A program made the position numbers and the translations under genes. From Begonia masoniana (taxonomy: Eukaryota > Streptophyta > Magnoliopsida > Cucurbitales > Begoniaceae), in contig CM039505.1 in assembly GCA_022432975.1 (NCBI GenBank), positions 52,737,749 to 52,801,748 on the forward strand: a stretch of 64,000 nt of DNA, given 5' to 3'. Numbering within the stretch: the stretch's first letter is position 1; each line of letters starts with the position of its first letter. A model generated the notes under the pieces. That model worked only from the letters and a program-made list of their open reading frames with translations. It was not told where the DNA came from and did no database searches. This document shows positions 23,188-34,588 of this stretch, one piece after another.

Positions 23188-23647
23188 GATATGTTTCCAC
23201 ATCAGAGGCTATGCTCATCCTAAAAACAAAATCACTTCCAAATCCACCACTGAAAATGCTCATGTCACGAAAACTACTTTTAATTCTTCCCGAGCCCATT
23301 GACTTTAAAGACATGAACCTCCTTTATCGCCTCTCCCCTTTTCAATCTGCAAAATACATTGCAAAAATTTAACATATATCATCCACACCAAATATATCTC
23401 ACAAAATATATGAAAAAAAAAATGACAGAGCTGAGAACATATACCTTGCTTTGGTCAATTTCACTTTGCATTACAAGCTTGTGCAACTTCTCTTTGTGAT
23501 TCTCCATCTCGCAATACTGCTTCACCTGAGCAACAGTCAAATTTTCCTTTTAGCCAAGAGAAATGACTTCATCAAAAGCAAAAATCAACTCAAAAGATAT
23601 CTTACAAATCCCCTCCTTCATCTAGAGAGATGAAATGTACCGGTACC
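23188..23647 (-). pseudogene. Delta-COP exon fragments, best-preserved copy
   Basis: On the minus strand: SFELIFAFDEVISLG, a stop in place of Asn, [35 protein letters not shown], then after an intron the Ser/Gly-rich exon with MGSGRIKSSF-like sequence and MSIASDVETYH. This gives the clearest match to plant delta-COP (AFELIFAFDEVISLGNKE and [17 protein letters not shown]). The stop and a missing linker segment show that it is not functional. Confidence 0.8.
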
Positions 23648-23675
23648 TTGTGATACTTGAGTTACGACTGCTAAC

Positions 23676-24095
23676 CTTTTCTACACACTGTATCGTGATA
23701 TAACGGTTGTTTTCATCTTCGTAGTGGACATGTTTCATGCTTACTTGAAGAGCTTTTCCTCTAACCAACTTGTTAAACGGCCAACGAGTAAGAAAAAATA
23801 CTATGTAAATGTACAAGCTATACCAAAGTAGATCTTGCATGTAAGGGTGGGGATAGTAGAGATCTTCCTGTAGAATGACGTGACCATCTTTGGTAAAAGA
23901 GTCAGTCGCTTGCTATTGCAAAGCCAGAGATAAAGAGATAGATCAAGTTGCACATACCTTTACACAAAGATGACGCATTTGCTTCCAGTTAATAAGATGC
24001 TAAGACTGAGTGTGTAGCTCCTCCCATAGTTGTAGAAAATTTATGTAGACCTCGTATTGAAAATACCAGGCAAAACCGTCATGAATACAGTTCAG
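23676..24095 (-). pseudogene. Oxidosqualene cyclase exon fragments, best-preserved copy
   Basis: Exon a (23958 to about 24095) reads LQLWEELHTQS, stop, HLINWKQMRHLCVK, then a GTATGT donor. Exon b (23676-23867) starts after CTACAG with [20 protein letters not shown], then [39 protein letters not shown]. Plant beta-amyrin and related synthases have [32 protein letters not shown] and [21 protein letters not shown] in this order, so two consecutive exons of one gene are present. The family enzymes cyclise 2,3-oxidosqualene. The stop after HTQS disables this copy, and no catalytic-region exon is present. Confidence 0.85.
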
Positions 24096-24213
24096 ACAAA
24101 TCCTATCACTCGAAACTAAAGATGAAAATAAAAGTATCTTCCCATCAATATAACTTTAGTGCTTCACAATTGATGTCCTAAAAGTTTCAATTCGCTCGAT
24201 CGATTGAGTTTGA

Positions 24214-24408
24214 ACCACCATACAAAGGCTTTGGTGAAAGTTTACTAACTTTAACATTCCCAATCAGTAGTTAGATTTTTTATTTTAGAATTGACAGAGC
24301 ATAAATTTGGACCACCATACAAAGACTTTGGTGAAAGTTTACTAGCTTCAACATTCTCAATCAGTAGTTAGATTTTTTATTTTAGAATTGACAAAATATA
24401 AGTTTGGA
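24214..24408. repeat. Tandem duplication, 97-bp period
   Basis: ACCACCATACAAAG starts at 24214 and again at 24311. Both copies run through GGTGAAAGTTTACTA and CAGTAGTTAGATTTTTTATT. It lies just outside the right edge of the array. Confidence 0.85.
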
Positions 24409-24409
24409 T

Positions 24410-26490
24410 TGAAATTTTTGACAAAAATGAAAATACATAGCCAAAGTAATGAGTTTGTTATGGTAATACTATTTGAGGTACGATTGCATTAGGATATGTC
24501 AATCCAGAATCTTAAGTTTAGGGCAAGTGAAACAACTCTCCCTACGAAGAGATCGAAAAAAACTTGCTTACTAAAGTATAGACAATAATGATGTCATCAA
24601 GAAAAACATGAAAAAATGTATTCAAGTTGAAAAATTTAGAAGACAAAATAAATTTCATTTTTTTCTAAGGAGTCATAATTGTATATTCCAAGATATCTTT
24701 GCAGACAACTTTAAATTAATGGTTTTCAAAAATTCTTGCTAATTTGCCTTTTACATGGATGAAAGCTTTTAATTTATTTGAATTTTTCATTCCCTGTATG
24801 AATACAAGTTAAATCAACTACAATGTCCATGTCAATCATGGTCCCTACAATTAATTCTTATCCAATTTAATCTCAACAACTTTACAACTTCTATGATATT
24901 CACATTTACCCCAAATCGATTGCAACAAACTTTGAATTTGAATTTTATCGCCTACTATTCTTAATCTTTCAACTTTATATAACATGATGAAATTCTAAGT
25001 TTTTCTTACATTGATCTCTTTATCTTTTAATTCTCTTTCCATTGAATATCAAATTTTCATTCCTCCGAATTACTAAACTTCTACCTTCGAGATAATAAGG
25101 CCAATGTGAATTAAGATATGCATTCATAACTCTTAGAAAAAATTAAATTTATTTTGTCTACTAGATTTACAAACTTGATTATAGATGTTCAAATCAATCG
25201 TGACGAATTTTTAAAGACATCAAAACTCTAGGGCAAGTAAAACAACCTCCCATGGAAGAGATCGCAAAAAAACCTGCACACTAAAGCATTGACAGTAATG
25301 ATGTGACCATAGAAAGCCATGAAAAAATGTATTTAAGTGTAAAAACATAGTAGACAAAATAAATTTCATTTTTTTGAAAAGTTATGAGTACATATATCTT
25401 AAGAGATATTCTTGTTAAAAAATTGTAAAATTATTAATATCGGTATGTCTCGTTAGTTTTTTTCCACATGCATGAAAACTTAAAATTTTATTGAATTCTT
25501 CCTAACATATTTCAATTTTTAGCTTGTGAATGCAACTATAAATGTTTTATGACAATCATGGTAAGTATTTTATTTCACACATGTAAATGCCTATGTTGCA
25601 TCTATTAACGAAGGCAAGGACAAAAAGAGTATTTAGGTAAGATTGAAAACATCAGGGTTGATGTCTGGCTCAAACAATTTTTTCCCCTATTTCGCTCTTC
25701 GCCCATCTTTCTCCTCTTTTTTTTTCCCTACTCTATTAAGTTTCTCCAAATTTCAATGCGTAATTTTTCCGCACCATCATTAGTAGTACAATTCTATAAA
25801 AATCTAATTTCTACCATTACCTAACTTTGTCTCTCTCACACAATACCTAATTTAGCTTATCTTCAACTTTTTTGCATAAACCTATTTATTAATTTGTAAA
25901 TAATTGAGTTCTCTCTCTCTCTTATAATCTTTCTCTCACCGTCACCACTAATTCTTACTCTATGCATTCGTCATAGATTTATGAGAGGTGACAATCATGT
26001 TTCTCCCCACACTATCATTTTTCAAACGTCCAAAATCTGCCAACTCTTTTCTTTTAAAAAAGTAAATAAATAATAATTTATCATATTCAAAAATTGCCCT
26101 TCCTTATTAGTTCCACTCCCACCTACTTGGGTCCGATGAAAAAAACTCTAATCTTTTAGCCTTGCTTCCAATACCTCTTCTTCAAAGATGCAATACAAAG
26201 AGACAACATCATACTGTTAAAGCCCTTTGAGATTTGAAAAAAAACTAAACACCTTAATAGTTGGATAGACTAATGTAAGTTTACTTGGATCGAAAACAGG
26301 CTTTTATCCCAGTACACCAACGTTCTACTTTAGGTCTCCACTCATTCAAGCAGACTCCTCACAATAGGAATATATCAACAGAAATTAAAGACAAGAAGAC
26401 TTCTTCCAGTAGGGATAGACCAACGGATATTAAAAACAAATAATAAAATTTTCACACTTCATCCAAAGGTGGTGAATTTTATTGGCCAGA
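24410..26490. other. AT-rich intergenic DNA, no gene recognised
   Basis: No convincing ORF or exon. Two stretches resemble each other (around 24510-24680 and 25220-25380: CAAGTGAAACAACTC or CAAGTAAAACAACCTCCC, then AGACAAAATAAATTTCATTTTT), which points to an old, diverged duplication with about 700-bp spacing. Confidence 0.4.
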
Positions 26491-26491
26491 A

Positions 26492-26874
26492 TTCACAAAA
26501 AAAAATTAAGTAAAGAGAAGACATTTTAAAATACTAAAAATATATTGATAATAATAAAGGCTAGCTTAAAATTTTGGCGATGACAACGAATGAATCATAA
26601 ATCAATGGAGTAAAGAATAGTTCCAAATAATAAAATTATAAATATAATAAAATTATAAATAATAAATTAAATTATAAATTATAAATTACAAATAATAAAT
26701 AATAAATTAATTTATAAATTATAAATTACAAATTATATTATTTGGAACTATGCTTCACTCTGATATTTTATAACTCATATATTGTCATCGCCAATTTTTG
26801 GAACTATACTTCATTATAATCAATATGTATTTAGTATTTTTAAATACTCTCTGCTCACTTAATTTTTTTGCAAA
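26492..26874. mobile_element. Foldback (MITE-like) element with ~130-bp inverted arms
   Basis: The left arm contains TTAAGTAAAGAGAAGAC, ATTGATAATAAT, TTTTGGCGATGACAA and ATAGTTCCAAATAAT. The right arm holds the complements in reverse order (ATTATTTGGAACTATG, TTGTCATCGCCAA, ATAATCAATATG, CTTAATTTTTTTG). The loop is an (AAT/TAAATT)n stretch. No coding capacity and no certain target duplication were found. Confidence 0.65.
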
Positions 26875-28850
26875 TGTTAATAAACTTTACAACTTCTGAT
26901 GAAGTACGAAAATAACCATACACTAGAACTATCTACCTATTATAAAACAATTTGATTTTTTCTACTTATTTCGCTCACTACCTTACTTCCTCCTATTATA
27001 TAATAAAAAAGATCAAACACTATTGTTTCTCGTTATATTCCACGCCAATATCAGCACGACAAACTTTTAATGAGGTTTACTTATGCGAGAAGACAAAAGT
27101 AGTTTGAAAGAAAAAAGTAATTGTTGTTAGTTAGTTTTAATAAATTGTATCGGGTCGTTATCCAATCAGCTATAAGGAAATGAAGAGTAAAAGTGGAGAG
27201 GTTGGAGAGAGAGAAGGGTGTGAAAGTTGTAAGGGGAGTTGAGTGTAGTATTCTGGTACACTATCTAGGAAGTGAGTTCGTGAGGGAAAATAGTTAATTT
27301 TCCTCGTGTAGAACTTGATTTGTTGTATCAGAGATTTATTCAATAATAATTCTGATTTTTCCCTCTATGTGTGCCTATATTGTGTTGTAATGTTCTTAAA
27401 ATCTATCACACCACTATATATAATGAGAAAGAGTAATGAAAATTGTAGTGGATCATGAAAATTTTTTCAGGAAGGAACGAAGCATACCAACCCTTTCAAT
27501 GCAATATTGAATTTTAAAACATACTCTCTCATAAAATTGGGAATTCACTGCATTAGCAAATCAAGATTTGGAATTCAGGATTCAGAGAACGGATTCTTGT
27601 AAATCCTTTCTAGGAATATTCCTATTTAATATTGCATTCGTTAACCCTAGTAATCTGAAAAGAAAAAAAAGAACCAAGAGATAGAATTTGAGGAAAGCAT
27701 TACCTAGAAAAGTAAGATTCGAAGTCGCGTCATTTCCATTCCTTTGTGATCTTCAATGGCATACGTTGATCCGAACCAATTAAGGTTGTTAGTTACATGT
27801 TCATAGCATGATAAATCTTATTTTTCACGTCACAACTATTTCTCAACCACTTGCAGATGTAAAGAAGATAGTTCTAACCAAAAATACAGCACAACAAAAC
27901 ATTAAGCTACTGGCTTAAAAAGAAGATAAGTAAGCAAAGAAGATAATTCAATTATCTTAAACTAACAAAGAATATAATTCTTACAAAAAATACAATGCAA
28001 CAAAACATCAAGCTACTTGCTTTCATAAGTTCAGATACTGGGCATGCTCCACTAGAATGCATAACCTAAATATGCCTAGCAATGCCAATTATCAAATGTC
28101 AAAGGACTCCCAATAAAAGAAAGGAGCATGGGTCATTGAACTTTAACTAATTCAATTTTGGATATCAGCCATGATTTTGGGGACACTTTACCTCCATTCC
28201 TTCTTGCACAAAAGGCGCAAAGGAAACAACCAAAAGAAATGATTGGAACAACAAAATTGAAAAATAAAAGAAATGTGGGAAGTTTGATTTTTGACCACAT
28301 TGAGAGTGGGATGATAATTCTTTTTCTCTTGCAGATGGGGATAACATTGATTAAGACTTCTAACTTTTTTCTGAAAAAAAAAATTAGAATGACAATGAAA
28401 TACTACACAGCAGAAAAAAAAAAAACGTAAAAGTGTTTGCCAATATTAGCGCTGAAACCTGTGGAGTTGTAATCAAGATGCGAAAGAAAATACTCCAAAC
28501 AAGAAAGATAAATTAATTGACATGTCTTGACCACTAAAAGGAATAGATAGTAGAGGAAGCATATTGAAAAGTAAATCTCTTGGTTATATCAAACATTAAG
28601 CAAAGTCCAACCTACAAGAATTTCAACTTCACAAAACCTGGTAGGGATTGTTCTTGTTAAGCATTTGCTCCGACTGAACAACACCCCCCCCCCCCCCCCC
28701 CCAAGTGACCTTCCAAATACGAGAACTCTAGATGTGTCGATATCAGTCATTCGCGAAAGATGATGAAGTACAGTCTAATCAACGGATTTGGAACATTCGC
28801 CATTCCTATTTAACATATCGTTCTTTAAACCTAGTAATCTGAAAAAAAAA
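26875..28850. other. Intergenic, no gene recognised
   Basis: AT-rich. At 27560-27740 there is a diverged partial copy of the head of the 0.93-kb repeat (GAGGAAAGCATTACCT then GATTCGAAGTCGCGTCATT). Open frames near 28158-28430 look like chance frames. A run of 19 C residues lies at 28684-28702. Confidence 0.4.
28684..28702. repeat. C homopolymer, 19 bases
   Basis: Uninterrupted C run in otherwise AT-rich DNA. Its length is unlikely to be exact in an assembly. Confidence 0.9.
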
Positions 28851-31015
28851 AAGTACCAAGAGAGAGAATTTGAGGAAAGCATTACCTGAAAAAGCAAGAT
28901 TCGAAGTCGCCCTCCCTCTCCCCTTAGGGCAGTGGTTGCTCCCGGAGAAGAGATCCACATAGTTCAGCGATCCAGCAGAGATTGATTCAAAGATACGATC
29001 GGAGATGATCGCAGAGTCTACGGATTTGGAACATTCGCCGAAGGGAAAGGCGTACGCTCCGATTCTCTTCGGTGGGACGTCTGCTCTGTTTCTAAATTTT
29101 CAGCGCGACGAGTGAGAGTGGCGGGATAAATTGTTTTAGATGATATATTGCTACGAAAGAGCCGTTAATTCGTTCCACCCCGAAAACGCTTAACGTTCAA
29201 AACTACGACAGATGCATCCGAAAACCTAGTAACAGAGGCCCACAGAATATGGTCTCACCTTACAAATCCTTCCAAGTCCAACAAAGCCCGTCATTCAGCT
29301 CACTATAGCTGCCAATTTGTAAATTTCCCCAATTTTAAATTAATAAATTATTTTAGTACATTTTTTTTTCATGTGTTCCTACGTTAATTTGATTCTTGGT
29401 GACTCAAAATTTTGTACTTTGTCATCGTTCAAACATGTGTAAATTTTCACTCAAATGGTCAAACCGGTAAATATTGAAAATCACTGTATAATTGAAGTTC
29501 TGAAATGATTTTAGGTGAATCGAAATTACCTTAAATAAAAAATGTATATATATATATAACATAATATTATATATTAAATAAATTAAACAACGCGAGGGGA
29601 AGAGAGAGAAAATTGTATTTATTATGTGTGGTTGATGCTTCAATCTTCGAAGCTGTATTAAAGGTACGTTGATTATAACGCTCCAAATCTAATTTCACGC
29701 TTAAACACATCGTGTGTTGAAAATCGGATAATGTGGTTCAATTTTGAGCCGATTCATTGGGTGGGTTATGTAAATTCACGGTCGAATTTGAGGAAAGCAT
29801 TACCTAAAAAACAAGATTTGAAGTTGCGTCATTCTCCCTCCTCTCCCCTTAGGGCGTGGTTGCTCCCGGAGAAGAGATCCACATAGTTCAGCGATCCAGC
29901 AGAGATTGATTCAAAGATCGATCAGAGATGATCGCAGAGTCTACGAATTTGAAACATCGTCGACGGGGAAGTGGTACGCTCTGATTCTCTTCGGAGTGAC
30001 TTCTGCCTCTATTTCTAAATTTGTAGCAAGGAGTGAGAGTGGCGGGATAAATTGTTTTAGATGATATATTGCTACGAAAGAGCCGTTAATTCGTTCCACC
30101 CCGAAAACGCTTAACGTTCAAAACTACGACAGATGCATCCGAAAACCTAGTAACAGAGGCCCACAGAATATGGTCTCACCTTACAAATCCTTCCAAGTCC
30201 AACAAAGCCCGTCATTCAGCTCACTATAGCTGCCAATTTGTAAATTTCCCCAATTTTAAATTAATAAATTATTTTAGTACATTTTTTTTTCATGTGTTCC
30301 TACGTTAATTTGATTCTTGGTGACTCAAAATTTTGTACTTTGTCATCGTTCAAACATGTGTAAATTTTCACTCAAATGGTCAAACCGGTAAATATTGAAA
30401 ATCACTGTATAATTGAAGTTCTGAAATGATTTTAGGTGAATCGAAATTACCTTAAATAAAAAATGTATATAATATATATATAACATAATATTATATATTA
30501 AATAAATTAAAACAACGCGAGGGGAAGAGAGAGAAAATTGTATTTATTATGTGTGGTTGATGCTTCAATCTTCGAAGCAATGTTATTAAAGGGTACGTTG
30601 ATTATAACGCTCCAAATCTAATTTCACGCTTAAACACAATCGTTGGTTGAAATCGGATAATGTGGTTCAATTTTGAGCCTAAATATCATTGGTGTGGGTT
30701 TATGTAAATTCACGGTCGAATTTGAGGAAAGCATTACCTAAAAAACAAGATTTGAAGTTGCGTCATTCTCCCTCCCTCTCCCTTTAGAGCGGTGGTTGCT
30801 CCCGGAGAAGAGATCCACATTAGTTCAGCGATCCAGCAAAGATTGATTCAAAGATCCGATCAGAGATGATCGCAGAGTCTACGAATTTGAAACATTCGTC
30901 GACGGGGAAGTGGTACGCTCTGATTCTCTTCGGAGGGACTTCTGCTCTATTTCTAAATTTGTAGCAATGAGTGAGAGTGGCGGGATAAATTGTTTTAGAT
31001 GATATTGACAAGTTT
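28850..31015. repeat. ~0.93-kb tandem repeat, two full units and one partial
   Basis: GAGTGAGAGTGGCGGG starts at 29110, 30031 and (as GAGTGAGAGTGG) 30969, so periods are 921 and 938 bp. Unit heads with GAGGAAAGCATTACCT lie near 28871, 29791 and 30725. The blocks 29110-29780 and 30031-30715 are nearly identical. The head of unit 2 (29800-30030) differs from units 1 and 3 mainly by single-base losses. Confidence 0.85.
28886..28960 (-). other. Possible first exon, repeated in the tandem units
   Basis: On the minus strand an ATG at 28960 opens MWISSPGATTALRGEGGRL, then 6 more codons to CAG/GTAATG, a fair splice donor. An alternative frame across the same DNA is open through ECSKSVDSAIISDRIFES. 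The repeat units around 29850 and 30790 hold the same segment with changes. I do not recognise the protein, and it may be the 5' end of a decayed gene. Confidence 0.2.
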
Positions 31016-32950
31016 ATCCCCCGATCTTTATAACTACGAAAGAGCCGTTAATTCATTCTACTTTCATTTTTTTAATCATTTATTATGGGGGTTTTATACA
31101 ACATTCATTCATTCATAATTTTAATCCACTAATCTCTTTATTTTGCTCGTGCTTACATTATAAACTCTGAAAATCGACATACTAAATTAAAAAAATTGTA
31201 AAAGAATTTTCAAATTGAATTTACATGTTTTTTTTTTCTTTCGCTTGTGCAAGGAATATAAATATTAACATTTAATATAGTCATGTTTATATTTAAACAA
31301 AATATTAGAAGGTTAGTCAAACGTTACTCGTCAAAATTTACTTGACGTGTCATACCATACTAGTTATTCTTTATTTGTAAAATATTAATACATGCAAAAC
31401 ACTTAATTTAAATTATATAATTTATTATCAGAAAATATTCACTCTAATTAATAAGTAATTTAAATAGATTAATATAAAAAGAAGACTATGGATTTAATGT
31501 TACTAAACAATCAAGTTATGAAATATATTTATCAGCAGACCAATTATATTAAATATCCTCGCACCTGAAAGTGAGAATTTACATATTGTTGATAATGTAG
31601 ATCACAGCTGTGACTTAAACCCATGTCCGTGATATTTTCACATTTTCAATCTCACAGCTGTGACTTAAACCCATGTCCGTGATATTTTCACATTTTCAAT
31701 CTTTTTTATATTTGATTACATCTATTATTTTTCATATTTGATTTTATTCGTTTAAACTTCTTAGATTGACTTTAATTTTTAGAAAATTTATTGCATATTT
31801 ATTTTATTTTTCTAGAGATTTATTGTGAATTTTAAACAATAAAATAAATTTTGTTTAAATGTTTGTGGTGAACAATAATTTTGAATTTTCAATTTAAAAT
31901 TGAATCACTTTATTTATTTTCTAGATTTTCAACATTATTTTCCGTTTTGCATCAAAACGACTCTTTTACAACATCATTATGGTATATGAGTAAGGATTTT
32001 CACCACGACTCAATGACCAACAAATATTCTAATGGATAGTTCAATGAAATTCACAAAACTCTCGACAATCTTACGCATATAAAGTATGCGGTAATTATCA
32101 AGCGACGACACAATCCGATGAAGTAAAAAATTCAATTTTAACTAATCAGACGAAAATAGAGAGCACAAGGAACGTGGAAAGCGAATTGCTTAGTAAATTA
32201 AACAATCTTTTCTTGTTCAAACTTTTCTTAGTTAGTGTGTCCAATATATACACCACAAAAAAAATGTAATTTAAGCAATGAAAATAAAAATATTTTTCAA
32301 CTTCTACACCTAGACTCAAAAGATGCTGAAAATTTATTTTGAAATAATAAATTAAAATGATCGATAGATTTTAGTTTAAGATCAAATATGCCACAAACAA
32401 GTTCATTATTGTAATTGGAGCATCGTAGTTGTAACGATTGATTCTCTAATAAAAAGTACAATGTATCTGCTAGCCCAACACCAACATAGTGGCTTTTTTA
32501 CTGAGTTTTACAACAAAGATTTTATATTAGTTGGACGTGAGATTTTACATTTGAACTATTACTTTGCATCTTTTTCCAATCAATATGGATTACACAATTC
32601 ACTCACCACTAATTACTTTTAGGCCTCTTGCTCTCGAATGAATCATTGTATGTTATTAGGCTACTTATTATCACATGATTTAACTTTCAACTATAAATAT
32701 AAAGAGGTAGCTATGACACAATGATGGAATAAGAACATATTAAAAAAAAAGATTAAAAGGAAAAAAAATACTTTGTTGACATTGTGCTGAGATTACAAAA
32801 GGAAAATTTACAAAAAAAACAAAAACAAAAACAAATGCATAAATGGAAAATGACATTGTGTTAGTGGTCGATGATAAGAAATATGAAATACACTTTGATT
32901 CTCAGAGTTAGCTTTTATCTTTCTCTTTTTGTTCAAACTTAGTGTTCCAT
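31016..32950. other. AT-rich intergenic DNA, no gene recognised
   Basis: Only a 50-bp tandem duplication (31602-31701) stands out. No coding frame or element ends were seen. Confidence 0.5.
31602..31701. repeat. Exact 50-bp tandem duplication
   Basis: The unit starting TCACAGCTGTGACTTAAACC occurs at 31602 and again at 31652 with no difference seen. The copies are directly adjacent. Confidence 0.9.
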
Positions 32951-32951
32951 T

Positions 32952-33520
32952 TTAAGAAATGAAATCCCATAATATATAGTTGTACTCTCCTGTCTTTACA
33001 CATATCGGGTAGAGGTCGAGTCCACTACCACGGCAACTTCTGCTGAGTAGATAATTATTCAATACCTTACCACGTAGGTCATTATCTTTTGAAAGCATTG
33101 CTAAATTAGCAAAGACTAAATTCCAGCTTAAGTAAATCAACTCACCATTATATGTTAATTAATACATCTACTCTCAGATAAAAACATATAGATTCATTTG
33201 GAAAAAGTAAACATAGTGGCAAATTACAATTACTACTAGAATAGTCATCCTTTCTAAAAGTAAAATATCCAAACTCAAATGACATGGACGTTTGGAAAGA
33301 AATATGAACTGGTTTATTCTTTGTTTTTGTGGAGAATTTTCTATCCTCCTTGCAATTGAGATTCTTACTATAAAACATAAATAATGCCAAAAAACTCTTG
33401 GTATGAAATTGTTTGAGAGAGAGACTATTTCCACAACAATTATGACAGTTAACTCTTCCACTTCTATGGCAGACCACGCAAGAGGAATCTAGCTTCCTTC
33501 TCCTTTCTGTCCAAACATTT
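32952..33520 (-). pseudogene. DnaJ-type (BSD2-like) zinc-finger protein pseudogene
   Basis: Two minus-strand pieces. The upstream one (about 33400-33520) encodes ERRRKLDSSCVVCHRSGRVN then CHNCCGN. The downstream one (32952-33110) encodes LAMLSKDNDLRG, an insertion with GT...AG ends, then SCRGSGLDLYPICVKTGEYN and YILWDFIS. Plant DnaJ cysteine-rich proteins have a CxxCxGxGRxxCxxCxG half and a CxxCxGSGLGYCxRCxGTGEYRYIMGF half. Here three cysteine or glycine positions are changed (GLDLYPIC for GLGYCSRC). Family members are small, often plastid-targeted proteins with chaperone-like roles. The two halves are not in one frame and key metal ligands are lost. Confidence 0.55.
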
Positions 33521-33765
33521 GACTGCAACAAATGATAAGTGTCATGATATAAGAAACAAGAACTAAAGGCAAAAACCAAATGAATATCATATCACTAACT
33601 CTTCATACACATCGTGATATAAAAACATTAAAGAAACACACAAGACACCCTCTTTATTTGACTGTTGATGCAAAAATTGAAGCCCAAATTCCAAATGACT
33701 CAGAACGTAAGGTTGGTCACGAAAGCGGACAACCTTGAACGTAGGTTATTGAAGTTAGGTTTTTG

Positions 33766-33905
33766 ATTATTGTTTACCTTATCATTCAAGTGGGGTGAGT
33801 TTTAATGGAAACTTATTTTATGTCCTAATTTGAGAAAGTTAGACAAAGTTAACCACCCTACTTAAGCTCACCACATTTGAATGATAATATAAACAATTAT
33901 CAAGA
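33766..33905. repeat. Small foldback element, ~35-bp arms
   Basis: The left arm TTACCTTATCATTCAAGTGG and GGTGAG (33776-33801) pairs with CTCACCACATTTGAATGATAA (33870-33890), with extension on both sides. No coding content. MITE remnant or hairpin. Confidence 0.6.
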
Positions 33906-34588
33906 AGCTCATTTCAAGAGTCTACTAGAGAGAAATCTCTATTTCTTCTATTCAATATGCAAAAACTCAAGCAAACTACCTAAAAAGTTCTAAGCGAGCT
34001 TAAATAGTCTACAACTCGGGTACCCTACCTAAGACGATTAGGTTTAGTGGAAATATATTTATAATGATTGCAAAATAAGACACGATGAAGTTCTTAATTC
34101 ATCAACCAAACACATTAATGCTGCATTTTTCCAATACTGCCAAACTTTTGGATTGGAAGCCATCGAGAGCCTTTAATATTGAGAGTTAGTCACTAGGTTT
34201 TGTAATAAAAAAAATCCTTCCCAAAAAAAAATCTTGTCTTGTCTTTTCTCCCGTAAGAGCTAATTTGAATGAGGGAGGATAGTTTATAAGTGGAGACATT
34301 ATTGAGCACAACATGAATACGAGTAAGTTTGCTCCTTAGAAAAACACCCTTCTTTCACCCATTTGTCTTTTAAATTATTTGAATAATTGCTTTATACTTT
34401 TTCGAGAGGATTTTGATAAGTTAAAAGATGAGATTACGTGCAAATATTCTACCAATGGATTCTTGTCATCTACTACTTAGGAAACCTTGAGAGTACGATT
34501 GAAGGATGAAACATGATAGTTCTACTAATTGTAGGATCGTATTTGTCTTTTTAAACTTAATTAGTTAAACTAATCAATTTCTCTATTA
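33906..34588. other. Intergenic, no gene recognised
   Basis: AT-rich DNA with no repeat or frame worth reporting. Confidence 0.4.

Larger units (their letters stand above)
21206..24190 (-). repeat. Cyclase/delta-COP array, right part
   Basis: The array resumes after the ZFWD pseudogene. It has the upstream AT-rich blocks (21206-21580), a local 380-bp triplication (21582-22660), then the T-rich block (23000-23170), the delta-COP exons (23188-23647) and the cyclase exons (23676-24095). Similarity to the array ends near 24190. Confidence 0.8.

Noticed and set aside
8070..24190. Array as a CRISPR-like or rDNA-like repeat
   Set aside because: Units are 1.6-2.4 kb gene fragments with introns, without short spaced repeats or ribosomal sequence.
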